Assembly (NCBI RefSeq): GCF_000189635.1
Contig: NW_002476353.1
Coordinates: forward strand, 620,001 to 684,000
DNA length: 64,000 bases
Direction: 5' to 3'
Source of the DNA: Tetrahymena thermophila SB210
Lineage: Eukaryota > Ciliophora > Oligohymenophorea > Hymenostomatida > Tetrahymenidae
Shown here one piece after another: positions 12,536 to 30,551 of this stretch (the stretch's first letter is position 1; each line of letters begins with the position of its first letter). The translations under genes and the position numbers were made by a program. Under the pieces are notes generated by a model. The model did no database searches and was not told where the DNA came from. It worked only from the letters and a program-made list of their open reading frames with translations.

Positions 12536-13985
12536 ATGAATTTATTATTAAAAGCTAGCTAATATATTTCAAGAAATAGCTTCCCTGTTAATAACATTAG
12601 ATCATTATTATAGGGTTCAGTCTATTCATTTTCTTCTTGCATTAAATAAAGACCAAATGATGTACCTACTCATAGAAACGAATTATTGCCTTTTACTTTA
12701 AACAACTTATGGAATAATCCAGGTTTGATTTTTCAAAATTAGACTATTTGATTCTTTTGCATCTTAAACATCAAAATATCTCTTACAAGGTTTAGAAAAG
12801 ATTTTAATTTTAAATTTAAATAGGATATAGAAGAAAAGCTAAGAAATTAGGTAGAGGTATTGGATCCGGAAAGGGGTAATTGATTTAAAATAATTTTTAT
12901 TGCTTTTGATACAGATATTAAAAATTTTTCATATGAAAATTGTATGCAATATTTTAATTCCTATTTAAATATGCAAATTCTAGAAAAACTGCAGGAAAGG
13001 GTACTAACGGTCATAATAGTAGATCTGGTGGTGGTGTTTCTCCCAGATTTGAAGGTGGTCAAACTCCTTGGTTCAGAAGATTGCCTAAGTTAGGTATTAC
13101 AAGAATGTAATAAATTTTTTCAATTAAAACTATTTAACACAATTCTTCTATTTACAAAAAATCTTTCCACCTTATTTAAGTATATTAAACTTCTATTATT
13201 AAGTGAAATTCAAAATAAATCAAAAATTAATTATAAAATATATTTTTTTATTATTATTTTTTCAATCTACATGAGAAAGATGTGTGTGTTTATTTAAAGC
13301 TATTTTAAAATTTAATTAATAATCTTAAAAAAAGAAATAAAGAACGTCCTAAAGCCATAAATATGAGTTTAATTATGTATGCTATTCACAAGGGAAGAAT
13401 AGATTCTACTAAACCTATTACTATTAAAGTTCTTCACGATGCTGGTGTATTTAGTACTGCCAAATACGGTGTTAAATTAGTTGGTAGAGTAAGTTATATT
13501 AAATTAGGAAATTTTAATAAAATTAAATAAATATAAGCAAATTAACATAAAATTATAAATAAATAATTATTAATATTGTAAAGGGTTTGAAAACAATTGA
13601 TAGACCTCTTCATTTTGAAGTGAGTGATGCCTCTGAAAATGTTATTAAGGCTATAAAAGAAAAGGGTGGTAGTGTTAAGTGTATCTATAGAACTCCTCTT
13701 CAAATTAGAGAACACGTCTTCCCTCAAAATTATCCTATCAACTTAAGATCTACTATTCCTCCTAAGAGAATTGTTAAAAAAATGGAAAATATTAGAGAAA
13801 GAGGAGCCGAAGTAGAATTTAATGTTCCCAAATGGCACGAATAGAATGTTAAAGAAATCTTGGAAGATAAGAAGATCAAAGAAGAAGAATTTAATCTTCC
13901 TGTCCCAAGATTCCCAGGTTCTGGTAAAGATAAAATTAGAATTAGAAAGCCAATATTACCTAAGCAAATTAATTTCAAGATCTGA
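12536..13985 (+). CDS. Mitochondrial large-subunit ribosomal protein uL15m
   Basis: Five exons (12536-12722, 12824-12875, 12984-13106, 13335-13488, 13584-13985) give 305 residues in a continuous frame ending at TGA 13985. After an N-terminal extension suited to mitochondrial targeting ([16 protein letters not shown]), the bacterial uL15 core is clear: [49 protein letters not shown], then the C-terminal L15 fold with [20 protein letters not shown] and a final Gly-Gly segment ([11 protein letters not shown]). About 100 residues extend past the bacterial end, as often in mitochondrial homologues. It binds 23S-type rRNA in the mitoribosome. Splice sites were chosen to keep the L15 motifs in frame; the exon 3/4 junction (GITR-INKERP) is the least certain. 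Confidence 0.9.
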
Positions 13986-14902
13986 TAAAGCTTCTGAATA
14001 AATAAATCGTATGCCTGAAGAAGTTTATTGTAGAGTTTGTTAAAATTCCTTATTTAAATTTAGCTCAAAAATAGCAGATACTCTTTAATATATTCAATAA
14101 CTAAAGCTTAAAATGAAATATGATCTTAGAATCAAGCTTATAAACTTCAATATAAATTACAATTAACTTTATTGTAAAAAATTGCATATTCTCTTAATAT
14201 GTTACATCTTGACCTTTTTTCAACTTATTCATCAAATAGGAAATATTTAAATATAAAATTTTAATGTTTTGATAAATTTTCATTTTTTTTCTCAAAATAA
14301 TTGAAATAAAAATTTTAATACACATTTATCTCTATTAAAATAAATTATCCTTTTTCAAGAAAAGCCAAAAATAGAAAACATTTTACATATTTTTACATAG
14401 ATATTTTATTGAAAATAATTTAACATATTTTAATTTAAATTTTTAGTGATTTTTGTGAAAAAAAAGTAAATTAAATTTTTTTAGTTCATTAATAAAATGA
14501 AACATTTTTAAAAAATTTGGTAAAAATAAAACTAAATTTAAACTTGTTGATGAAAGCAGATTTATAAAAAATTTAATTTAATAGGCTTTAATTATAGTTA
14601 ATTTTTGATATTATGAAAATGAAAAAATATTTTTTAAAATTTGGTAAATAATTAATAATCTTTTAAATTTATTTTTGCTCCAACTTATTTTTATTTAAAT
14701 AATTAATAAAAAAATCATTTTATAAAATTAAAAGAGATATTTATTCAGACACTTAAAAAAGCAAGCTGTTACTTTTATTAAAAAAATAAAAGAAAAATGA
14801 AATAAAATCAACTATTCCTTGTTAAAATTTTATACAAAAGTCAAGATTAATTAATTTTTAACTTTATTTCATAAATTAAAAAAATTTATTTTATTTTACA
14901 AA
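13986..14902. other. Spacer between convergent uL15m and PGS1 genes
   Basis: Very AT-rich; no open frame or repeat worth naming. Confidence 0.6.
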
Positions 14903-17122
14903 TCATAAAAAGGATCTTAAAAATTTGGCAAAAGCTACAACTGATAAACTTAATCCGTATTCTTTATAAGATAATTTTTTTTCTGTTACATCTTATGAGT
15001 AGTTAAATTATCTTTCGTTTTCTATATGCAATTCCTTTGAAAATTTATTACATTATGAGTAAATGTAGAATTGCAATTCAGTATCTCTTTAATAACTTCT
15101 ATTGCAATAGTTACTGCTTCCTATAGCTGTAAATACAGGATATGGATTAGAAACATAATTACTTTCACCATTTTATACCTAGTTTTCATACAACCAAAGC
15201 CCCTTTGAGTGAAATGTCCACTATCCTCTTGAATACTCATTAATTCTAATATTCTTTCTGTTAAATTTTAAGGCGAGCTTCAACAAGTTATACTCGAAAT
15301 ATCTATAAAAAAATGGAATGTGCTTTTTTACTCTTCCTCCTTCAAAGAAGCCATTAGCTTAAGGAGCCGCTGTTAAAAGATCAAGTTAATATTAAAATTT
15401 GCTATTCATTATTTTTTGGATTATTTTATCTGTAAAATTCATATATCCACTTGCAAATTTAAGTTAATAGCCTTCGTTACTTCCAATATAATCTAAAAAT
15501 TCTAAAAAGAATTGCTCATCTTGTATATGATTTATTGCACTGAGTTAAATCTATATTTTTTAATTTATTTGTTAATTAGCTATATATTTTTTTTTATTTT
15601 ACAGTAGGGAAAAAGTAAACTGGTCCACCTAGCTCAGCTAACTCTCCACTCTTTCTTTTATCTTCGTAGAATAGGGTATCTTCTAGTTTTCTCATGATCT
15701 AGTGTATTTCCACTTCATTGAAGCTGTTTTAAAGTCTATTCAAAATTTTTTTTAACAAATTTTTCAAAAAGTTTATTATTTTTTTACAGTTAAGTAGCTT
15801 TTTCTTTTTTCTCTTATAGCTCAAGCGAAATTTATTTATTTTCTTAAAAATAATTATCAGGAGTAATATCAATAATTTCAGGTTCTTCTTCTTCTTCTAC
15901 TTATTATTATTAATCCTCTTAGTTAGTTTCATGTGAGTCTGTCACTTTCGAATCCATATTTTCTTGGTTTAAAATTGTCTATATATTTATTGATGAATTG
16001 ATTATTTAGAAATAGCTTAATTGATTCAATTACTTCTTCTGAATTTTAAGGTTTTAAATTTTAGTCTGTAAAAGAAATAGTTTTAGGCTCGATTTAATTA
16101 GAATATAAGAACATTTTAAACTGATTTTTGAAAACCTTAATGAATTTTTGTGTTTATTTGACAGGATTTGGCTAATTGTTAAAAAGAACTAATTCACCAG
16201 ATTCGTGAATTTAATAACTATTATTAGAGATGACATCAAATAGATCTTGTAAGTAATTAGCTAATTCAGGAGCATTTCTGATATAAAAATATCTATCTTG
16301 CCTTTCAACAAAATAATCTTCACTTAAATTAGCCCTAAATAATATGATTTATTAAATTTACAAGCTTACACTTAATTTTAAAAATAAAAATTAAAAACTT
16401 AATTAATAAATACCCTGTTAATACAATATCATCATCAAATACATAGAATTTCATATGGTGAACTCCGAAGATTTCTCTTAAACCACTTTCACTATCAAGA
16501 GTCAATATTTTATTAGTAGAAGGATTATAGTAAAATGCCAGCTTTACATTGTTGTTATGTAGATTATCTCTTTTTAAATTCTCTACAAGAGTTCGAGAAC
16601 TTTCTTATCTTTTGTTAACACGATTACCTTTAAGTATTTAATTAAAAAAAATGCATATTTTATTTTCTATTTAGATGAATTTTTATAGTTCGAAATTTCT
16701 ATTAATTTTTAAGAACCTATGTACCTCTCATGTAATCCATTAGCATTCCTACTTTAAGTTTTTTGTTTCTTTTTATAGAATTATCAATTTAAGCTACCAA
16801 ATATTTCTCAAGATTGCCTGTCCCGAAATAAAGGGTGCTCATCAAGATTCTTTTGGAAGAATACTTTACTCCTTTCTATTAATAATAGCATAATTTTTAC
16901 TTAATTACTCTATAAAAATTATGAAAACTTAATCAATATGTATATATTATGTGAAATAATTCATCACAAAACATCTTAAAATAATATTTTTTTTACATGA
17001 AGTTGCAAATAAAAATCTATAGGCTCTTGCAAAATTTCTATTTGAGATGAATAAAGTTTAAAAATGGGCTGTTTAATCTTTTCAACATGAGATTTGACAA
17101 GAAAATCTAGTATACTTTTCAT
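14903..17122 (-). CDS. PGS1: CDP-diacylglycerol-glycerol-3-phosphate 3-phosphatidyltransferase (PGP synthase)
   Basis: Seven exons (17122-16997, 16875-16725, 16627-16414, 16334-16034, 15978-15788, 15735-15603, 15550-14903) give 587 residues ending at TGA 14903. The enzyme makes phosphatidylglycerophosphate, the first committed step to cardiolipin, in mitochondria. It belongs to the phospholipase D superfamily. Motif 1 is HHMKFYVFDDDIVLTGAN, with the HxK(x)4D histidine near residue 150, followed by LSEDYFVERQDRYFYI as in animal and yeast PGS1. Motif 2 is TFHSKGLWLYE (His near residue 486), then IGSSNYCNRS, which in this family lacks the aspartate. The opening MSTLYFGTGNLEKYLV and the metazoan-like order of blocks match well. 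A Gln/Glu-rich insert at about residues 265-315 is a local expansion. Introns are 52 to 121 bases. Confidence 0.92.
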
Positions 17123-17582
17123 TTCAGTTATGTATAAATATTACTAATTTATTAATTTTTTAAGAGTATCTAAAAAGATATTTATTATGTTTAATTCACT
17201 TTAAATAAATTTTGGTAGAAATAGCCTTAAGCAATTAATTTAGAAATCATTATCATATGATTGTAAAAAAAATGGCCTTATTATGCTAAAAAGAATATAA
17301 AATTATTTGCTATTAAATTGATATTATGAATTGATTAAAAAAAGGTTTTTTATTATAATACATACATATCAGATATTTAAATATAAATTTAACCTTATTG
17401 CTTAATTAGCATTAAGGAAAACAGATATTAATTTTATAATATTTATAATAATTCTTATTTGATTTATTTAAAAGAATATTTTTATTTAATTAGTTTTTTA
17501 ATAGATTTTATTAATACCGAAAAATTTTTGTATTAGAAATTTTGAATTTATTTTTGCTTTTAAAACTTAAGAATAGTTAGCT
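17123..17582. other. Spacer between PGS1 and the PI4-kinase gene
   Basis: AT-rich, both neighbours on the minus strand. It must hold the PGS1 promoter and the 3' end of the kinase transcript; no motif recognised. Confidence 0.5.
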
Positions 17583-21657
<4,075 letters not shown>

Positions 21658-23077
21658 GATCCCTTACTATGATTTGTTAAATTTGAAGCTTATTTATTCT
21701 ACGTTTTAAATGATAGACTGACTACTTAGATAGAATTTTGTTCGATATATTTTTTAATTTAATAATATTTATAGTGAATTACTTGTAATTGATTCGTTTA
21801 AGAGTGTAAAAGAAACAAAATCTTGTTAAATCATATAAAAAACATTATTTATTTTCTTTTTATCAAAAGCAAAATCTTATTAATCAATAGGAAATGCTGA
21901 TGAAAATATATTGAGTCTAAATAAATACAAATATATAATTTTTTTCTTTCCCTATAAAAGCTCAACATATTTTTCTAAATAAATCTTAAAGTTTTTACAT
22001 ATTGAATTTAATGTAAGTATAATTAAATTGCAAAGTAGCAGTTTATTTGTCGTGCTAAAAATATATTTAAAAACTATTACAGAACTTTAACTATTTTTAA
22101 ATTTTTCATGTGTATCTTATTTTTAAACAACTTAAATAGAGAAATCTTTTTAAATTCTAATTTAATCTATTCTTTTTCTCTTCATTAGTTTATTTATTTC
22201 ATATTATTTAATTGAATTTAATAACCAAATAAATGCTAATTATTTTCTGAATATCAATTTTTTTCCTTTGAATTGATATGAGTTTGTTTTTCCTTAACAA
22301 TAAATTCTTTCATAAATTTAGTGAATTAGGTTGCTTTTTTTTTTTAGTAGACTCCTGTATGGATATTATAAATAAGTAACTCAAAATTAATATCAACTAA
22401 ATTATAACAAATTTTATAAAACTCAATTTATTTTTTCTCATAAATTTCACTATGCTCATAAGTAAAAATTGTGAGCTTTTTATTTATTCTTTACTCTTAC
22501 AATTTATTTTAAATTGAAAATAAATTAAGCAAGTTAAACTAACCAAATTAATACCCTTTAAAATAAATTATTTCCTGATAGATCAATAATTTATTTTATT
22601 AAGTAATTTTACTTTTGCTAAAACATAAATTACTTTTTAAACGTTTAAATAATTAGTATTTAATTTTTAAATGATTAACAAGTAATAAGCGAATTTTAAA
22701 TCTGAAATTTTATTAATGGTTTTAGTGTTAAAGGCAAATAATATTAGCCATTTAATTTATATTGTTAGAAAAATTAAATAAATGATGTTAACATGAATTA
22801 ATTTATCAAAATAATTATTAAATGTAGGATTGATTAGCTATATACTTAAAAGAGTATTAGTAAGGAATTAGAATACACGTACGTAGTATCATACAACAAC
22901 ACATGACCGCTGGTTGGATAATAAGTTATAAAACGGTTTATATTTATAATTGAAGGCTATATGATGCAGTATGAAACAATGTGGTATATGATTTAATTAC
23001 ACTTATTAAGCTTGCTTGCTTTTTTAGATAGATAGTTAATACTGCCTTACTCTTTCTTTTACATTTTAAAATATTTC
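21658..23077. other. Spacer with one GC-richer patch
   Basis: Mostly AT-rich. The stretch 22870-22990 is less AT-rich, with acacgtacgtag and catgaccgctggttggat, and two related blocks, atatgatgcagtatg and gtggtatatgattt. It lies just past the 3' end of the mitochondrial protein gene and could be 3' UTR or a small RNA. I could not assign it. Confidence 0.4.
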
Positions 23078-25028
23078 TCAAATAAGGAAGAGGAAAGGTC
23101 TGATCTTCTTTAATGATTCCTTTTCATCAACTAAAACAACTTCCTTGTAAACACCGTCGCACTTAATTTCAGCTGTTTTTTACATAATTTAATTTATTAC
23201 ACTATTTGTTAAAAATACTTAACTTTAAATTTACCTCTTAAATCATAGAAGTAGAAGGGTTCACCAACTTGATATCTGAATTTACCAGGAATAGGCATGG
23301 TCTTGAACTTAAGAGTCATGGTGGCACCAGATTCAACATCACCAAACTTGAAGAAACCTTCAGCTTAAGCAGTATCGGTGTTGAAGAATTACCAGGTCTT
23401 GTTTTAGTATTCAGGGAACTTTTCAGGGCAAAGATAACCAGGAAGATATTCAAATTCGTAGTCAAGAACGTGGATGGTTTCTTCGTTGAAATATTTAGTG
23501 ATTTCAGGATTTTAGTAGATCATATCTCTCAAGTAGCTGGATTTATCAAAAAAAATAATTGAAATTCAAAATTCTAAAAATATTAATTGTAAAACAATCA
23601 AACTATAAAAATTAGTCATCTTATTCATTTTTTTTATGTAAAGTGAATCTATTGATAGATAGATGGATGGGATGGATGCTTAAAATAATGTGAATAATAA
23701 GTATATTAACAGTTAAAATTCTTAAGATGAATAACAAGAAATGGTGTGCCAAAACAAATTGCATTTTAAAATTATTTTATTGACTGGATGACTAATTTCA
23801 CTAAATTTACAAAATCTGCAGCATTAAACTGATAAAAAGAAATCTTTAATTATTATTGAGTTATTTGCTTTTGATCCTAAAATAGACCTTAATTATCAAA
23901 TAATGATTTTGAGTTGCAAAAATCATTAGTGAATCCTATATCTAAATTAAACGCATATCTTGTCAATTTATCAATTAATTTATCAATTTTTTATTCTATA
24001 AAATGATGCATGTGAATAAAGCATTTACAAGAGCTATTTCACCATCTTTTATTTTGCTTTTTAGTTTAGTAATCCCATTTGCTTATCTAAGATTTATTTT
24101 CATTTTTATTTGGCTCTTAATTTTTATTCTTTTTCTTAGGAAAAGATTAATGAATTAGATTAATTGATTACGTTTCCTTGAAGTCAGGGTCAAGAGTCTT
24201 ATCTCTAATTCTGGTGTAAGCAAGGAACAAGGGGAAAGCTGCCATAATCTAAGTTTTAAATGTTAAATTTTAAATTTGCAATTGAAAAGCTATTTCTTAA
24301 TCACTCTCATTTCTCTCTTTTTCATTAAATATTTTAAAAGCAGCTTATTGCATTTAATTGTAAAAAATAATAAGAAATAAAGGCCTAGTGTATCTTTTTT
24401 TACTTTGACTCTTCAATAAGGAAAATAAAATCACATGATAAATAAGTAGTTTTAATCTTCATCCAAAACTTGTAATAAAATGTTTTTATGCTCTCCTTAT
24501 GCCTTTTGTTTGCTTGTTTGTTAGTTAGCTTAGTAATATTTTGTTGTATTCGCTATTTTGCTATTCGCTTTTGATGAGAAATGGAGTATGCTTAAGAAAT
24601 ATCAACATTGATAATTGATTGCTATTAAATGTTTATCATACTTTGAAACCAAGAGCGAGATCAGCAAATTAGTAGAAGAATAAGGACATACCAGGTAAGA
24701 AATAAACATTGAACTTATCAAAAATTCTGTGACGTCTCTACCACCACATATTCATACCAGGGAGCCATCTGTCAACAAAATCTTTGTAATAAGCAAAGTA
24801 AATGGGTGGGACATCCTTGGAGTCTTAAGGCTTTCTAACCTCGGTGTGTTCATAATCTCTGGGATAAGTGTAGTAAGAATGCTTCCACTTGTATTCCCAT
24901 CTCTTATTGTAAGGATTATCGCTGCTGAAGCCCATTTGATTATATTGAGTCTTCATAGCCAAAGAACTTTGAGTCAAGTTGGCTTATCTCAAATTCTTGG
25001 AAATGAATGCAGTACTTCTATTGATCAT
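23078..25028 (-). CDS. Probable mitochondrial protein, ciliate-type, family not recognised
   Basis: Four exons (25028-24642, 24248-24172, 23536-23235, 23172-23078) give 286 residues ending at TGA 23078. The N-terminus MINRSTAFISKNLRQANLTQ is rich in Arg, Ser and hydroxyl residues with no acid, as in a mitochondrial presequence. A Tyr/Trp-rich stretch follows (YNKRWEYKWKHSYYTYPRDY; WWQRRHRIFDKFNVYFLPGM), then one hydrophobic segment, SLFFYQFADLALGFK-IMAAFPLFLAYTR, and a soluble C-terminal half (EEFEY-like, FRYQVGEPFYFYDLR). Codon choice is strongly biased towards C- and G-ending codons compared with its neighbours, which in ciliates marks highly expressed genes; the ribosomal protein eL6 gene here shows the same. 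I infer a ciliate-specific subunit of an inner-membrane complex, but cannot name which. Confidence 0.75.
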
Positions 25029-26037
25029 TGCTAGCTACTTCCTATGAAAAAATTTATATTTCTTTGTTTTATTTATTAATAAATTATTTATTTTGATTTT
25101 CTTTCCTTTTGATTAATTTCTTTTTTTTTCCTTTATTTTGTGCTTTCTTTCTTTCTCTCTCTCTTTCTTAATTGATTTTCTTTTTTCCAATGTCTTTAAC
25201 TCAAAATATGACAATTAATTAAATCATTCATTTTTTTATTCAATTATTCACATACATACTCGCTTAGTCATTCATATACATTAGCACTAATTAAGCTTTT
25301 GATATTTATTTGTAAATATTAAGAAGAAAAATAAAAAGTGTTCAGAACTATTATGAAATATAATTAAATAAATATTTATATAAATGACTAATCTATGCAA
25401 GAAAATGAAAGAAAATGATTCATTTTGCAAGTCTTTTAATTGAAAACTGATATTTGGATTATAAAAGTGTATATCTATCTATCTATTTATCTATCTATCT
25501 TTCTTTGTTTCTTTGTTTCAAAATATATTTGAATTAGTTAATTTTCATTTAAATATCATCAAAATATTTTAAAGATTTAGATATTATGAATAATGCTAAG
25601 AATCTTTCTAAATGTTTCAGCAGCACACTATCAAATTAACACTCTTAAATTGAAGGCTTACAAAACAGAAAATTATTAATTTTAATTTAATTAATATAAA
25701 TCAAATAAACACATTTAAAAACAAATCAATATTTTTTAAAATAATAAATAAATTATTCATAATTTTATAATCGTGTTTATATTCTTAATAATTAAATGAT
25801 GATTAATGATTGAAGTTCTTACAAATGAATCTTTAGATGAATATTAGATGAATTAGTACTCCTTTTTATCTATTTTGTGTAATTTTGAATATAATAATCA
25901 AGTTAGAGATTTGAAATTTTTCTGTTGATTTAATTTAATTAAATTCATCAAAATTAATTAATTAATCACTGCTTAAATATCAAAAATTTTATATTTTTAA
26001 ATAATAATTTTACACCAACAAGTAAATAAATAAATAA
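25029..26037. other. Divergent intergenic region with a tetranucleotide repeat
   Basis: It separates two genes transcribed away from each other, so it must hold both promoters. An imperfect TATC/TTTC microsatellite lies at about 25469-25516, with pyrimidine runs at 25140-25190. No further motif recognised. Confidence 0.6.
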
Positions 26038-27772
<1,735 letters not shown>

Positions 27773-28642
27773 AACACATCTTAAGAATAAGAACAATAAA
27801 TATTTCTATTTATCTAATTAATTAATTTTATTTATTTATTAAACATATTTTTAAACCTTTCCCTGAAAAAGCATTTTAACTGAAGTCTAATTTCGTAACT
27901 TTAACAATCAAAAATATAAAAAACCTATGCAAATCTTTTATTATTAAATGTTCTCAATTTTAAATTTGTCTATCCATTAAGTATTTTTAATTTATTGTGA
28001 ATTATGAAATATTTGAGAGTTTATTTTAAAATAAAAAAATAAGTATAAACAAACAATCTATTTATTTAAATGTATTTATTTTTAATATATTATGCAAATA
28101 GATTTGTTATTCTGACAATTAAAAGTTCCTTAAGAGTTTTATAAAAGTTCATTTTCATTTTTTTTAAGCAACAAATTAATTAAAATAAATTTATTTCAAT
28201 GATTAAATATAAAAAAACTATTAAATATTTTAAAATGAAATATTTTTTGTAAAATCCAGCCAGACATTTAATTTTAAAAAATTTATTTAAATTTATGAAA
28301 GATTTAATTGGAAAATAGCGGAAAAAATTTTAAATTTGTTAACAAACGAAATAAATAACTTTACTGAATTTGCTATTTTTAAGGCTGCTTAAATTGTTAA
28401 TTAAAACATTTTTAATAAAAAAAATGATAAAAAAAAAAAATTTTAATTTAAATTTTAATAACATTTAATCATAGTGATTAAATCTAATATTTTGTTTTTA
28501 AAAAATATTTAGATAGAAGTTTAAAAATATACATTGATCAACAAATTTATTATTTATTTGTTTTTGTTTACTTTTAATTGGTTATTTAATTATTACAAAG
28601 AACTATAAATCTAGTTAGTTACCATATCAAAAAAGCAAAAAA
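27773..28642. other. Spacer between TTLL9 and the tetraspanin-like gene
   Basis: AT-rich; no gene or repeat recognised. Confidence 0.6.
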
Positions 28643-29573
28643 ATGAAAATAAAAATATCTCCTTCTTTTTCAAAAGCATTTATATCTATTTGTTCATTCT
28701 TGATAATTATTTAAGGGATGATTAGTTTGTACTTAGGAGCTAATTTTTTGGTGCTGGTTAATGCAGATAACTCATGGTTGTATGAATTTTTTGGTAATTT
28801 GTATTGCAGATAATATATAATAATTAAATGAATTTATTTTTTATTAATTTCAAGATGTCACTAGTTTAAAAGTTAATTTAATGATTTATGGAATTTTACT
28901 AATATTGCTTGGAGTTTTTGGGATGATTGGAATATTTTAAAAGAAAAATATTATGGTGTTTACTTATAATATAGGAACAATGCTGATGTTTATTTATTCT
29001 ATTTCTTTGTTGGTTTCTATGGTAACATACAAATCAAATTAGCTGCCTTCATGTTAAAATAATTAGTCTATTTTGAAGTATGAAACTTATTCTAAATTTA
29101 TACAGAGCTTTGGACTTTGTACTGATAAATGTCCATGCCTTATAGATACTAGTATATAAAAACTGTATAATCCAAGTATAATTCAAAATTTAAGAATCAG
29201 TAATGTAGGTAAGTAATATGCAGTTGATTGTGCATAAAGTGAATAGGATATAAAGAATATAAAATCTTCATAAGAATATATAGAACTATAAAGGTTAGAA
29301 AATTTTTTTAATTGTTAAGGAATGTGCACACTTTATGATATTGAAGTATATTAATTTACAGGAACTGATAGAGGAGTACCTTATAATTAAACTTGCTACT
29401 CTTAACTTGAAACTGAGTTAAATTTTTTTTACTTAAAATCCATTTCTGCGCTCTCTACTTAGTTATTCTAGCTTATTGTATCTCTAGTTTTAGCTTTTTT
29501 GCAGTATAAATCATATCCATAATATCATAAAGATAAAAGAATTGGGTTTTATGGCAGACTTTCTTAATTTTGA
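28643..29573 (+). CDS. Tetraspanin-like four-pass membrane protein
   Basis: Two exons (28643-28793 and 28855-29573) give 289 residues ending at TGA 29573. The layout is tetraspanin-like: membrane segment 1 at about residues 13-40, a short loop, segments 2 and 3 at about 58-78 and 85-110 (IYGILLILLGVFGMIGIF; GTMLMFIYSISLLVSMVTYK), a large loop of about 130 residues with at least nine cysteines (CTDKCPC, NCQGMC, TCYS), and segment 4 (LFQLIVSLVLAFLQY) near the C-terminus. The classical CCG motif is absent. Tetraspanins organise membrane microdomains. With a missing signature motif the family call rests on topology and loop cysteines. Confidence 0.7.
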
Positions 29574-30551
29574 TAAAATTAGAACAAATTTTCTTAATGA
29601 GCTTTAAAATAAAAACCAAAAAGTTTGTCATTTCTCTTTCAATGTTAAAATGTACTTAAAATAAATAAATAATTAGAAGAAGTTAAAAAAATAATAATAA
29701 TTATAAATTTATATATCAAATTGTATTATTAATTAATAAAATTAATTTAAATAAATAGATTAATCTCTTTTTTAAATATCTTATATTTAATATTTGTAAT
29801 CATTTTATGAAAACTTCAAATACTAATAAAAAGTTTTCATTAAAATAATTACAATAAAAATTAAATACACCTATTTATAATTCAATTTTGCTATTAATGA
29901 ATAATTCTAATAATGCAAGATGGTATTTAATGGTAAAAAATATTATTTATAGAAAATTAAGTAAATTTAGTAATAGATTTCAATGTTTTATTCAATTCTA
30001 TAAATGTTATTATTTAACTAAAATAATAGTTTTATTTTTTAAAAATGAGTTTGTTTTAATAAAAATGTTTAATTTGAAAAATATCTTAATAAAAAATATA
30101 TCATATTTTCAATTTTAATAAAATAAATCATTATTAATTACATTATTCTGCAAGGTTTAAACTTACAGCAACACTAAAAAGTTTCTTATTTTAGATAATT
30201 TACATATTATATATTATTAAAAATCTAAAAAATCTTATTTTTTATGGTTTAAAGCTTGTAAAATACATTTTAAGTTTGTTTTATTAATAAAATTAGAAAT
30301 AAAATTGTATATTTAAACTAAGCAAACTACATTAAGATTGAGTGAATTTATTATTAAATAACTTTTCAAAATTATTTATATTTTGATATAATTTTATCAC
30401 CTACTTTTACTTTCCTTTTTCTTAAAATATAAAAATATTAGAAATATAAATTTAGCTTTTGTATTTTAATTTAATTGAAATATAACTTATTAATAAAATA
30501 TTTCAGATAAAATTTATTTAAACAAAAAAGAATCAATTAATTATTTACATT
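29574..30551. other. Spacer between convergent genes
   Basis: AT-rich. The open frame at 29888-30118 has the composition of random AT-rich DNA and was not accepted. Confidence 0.6.
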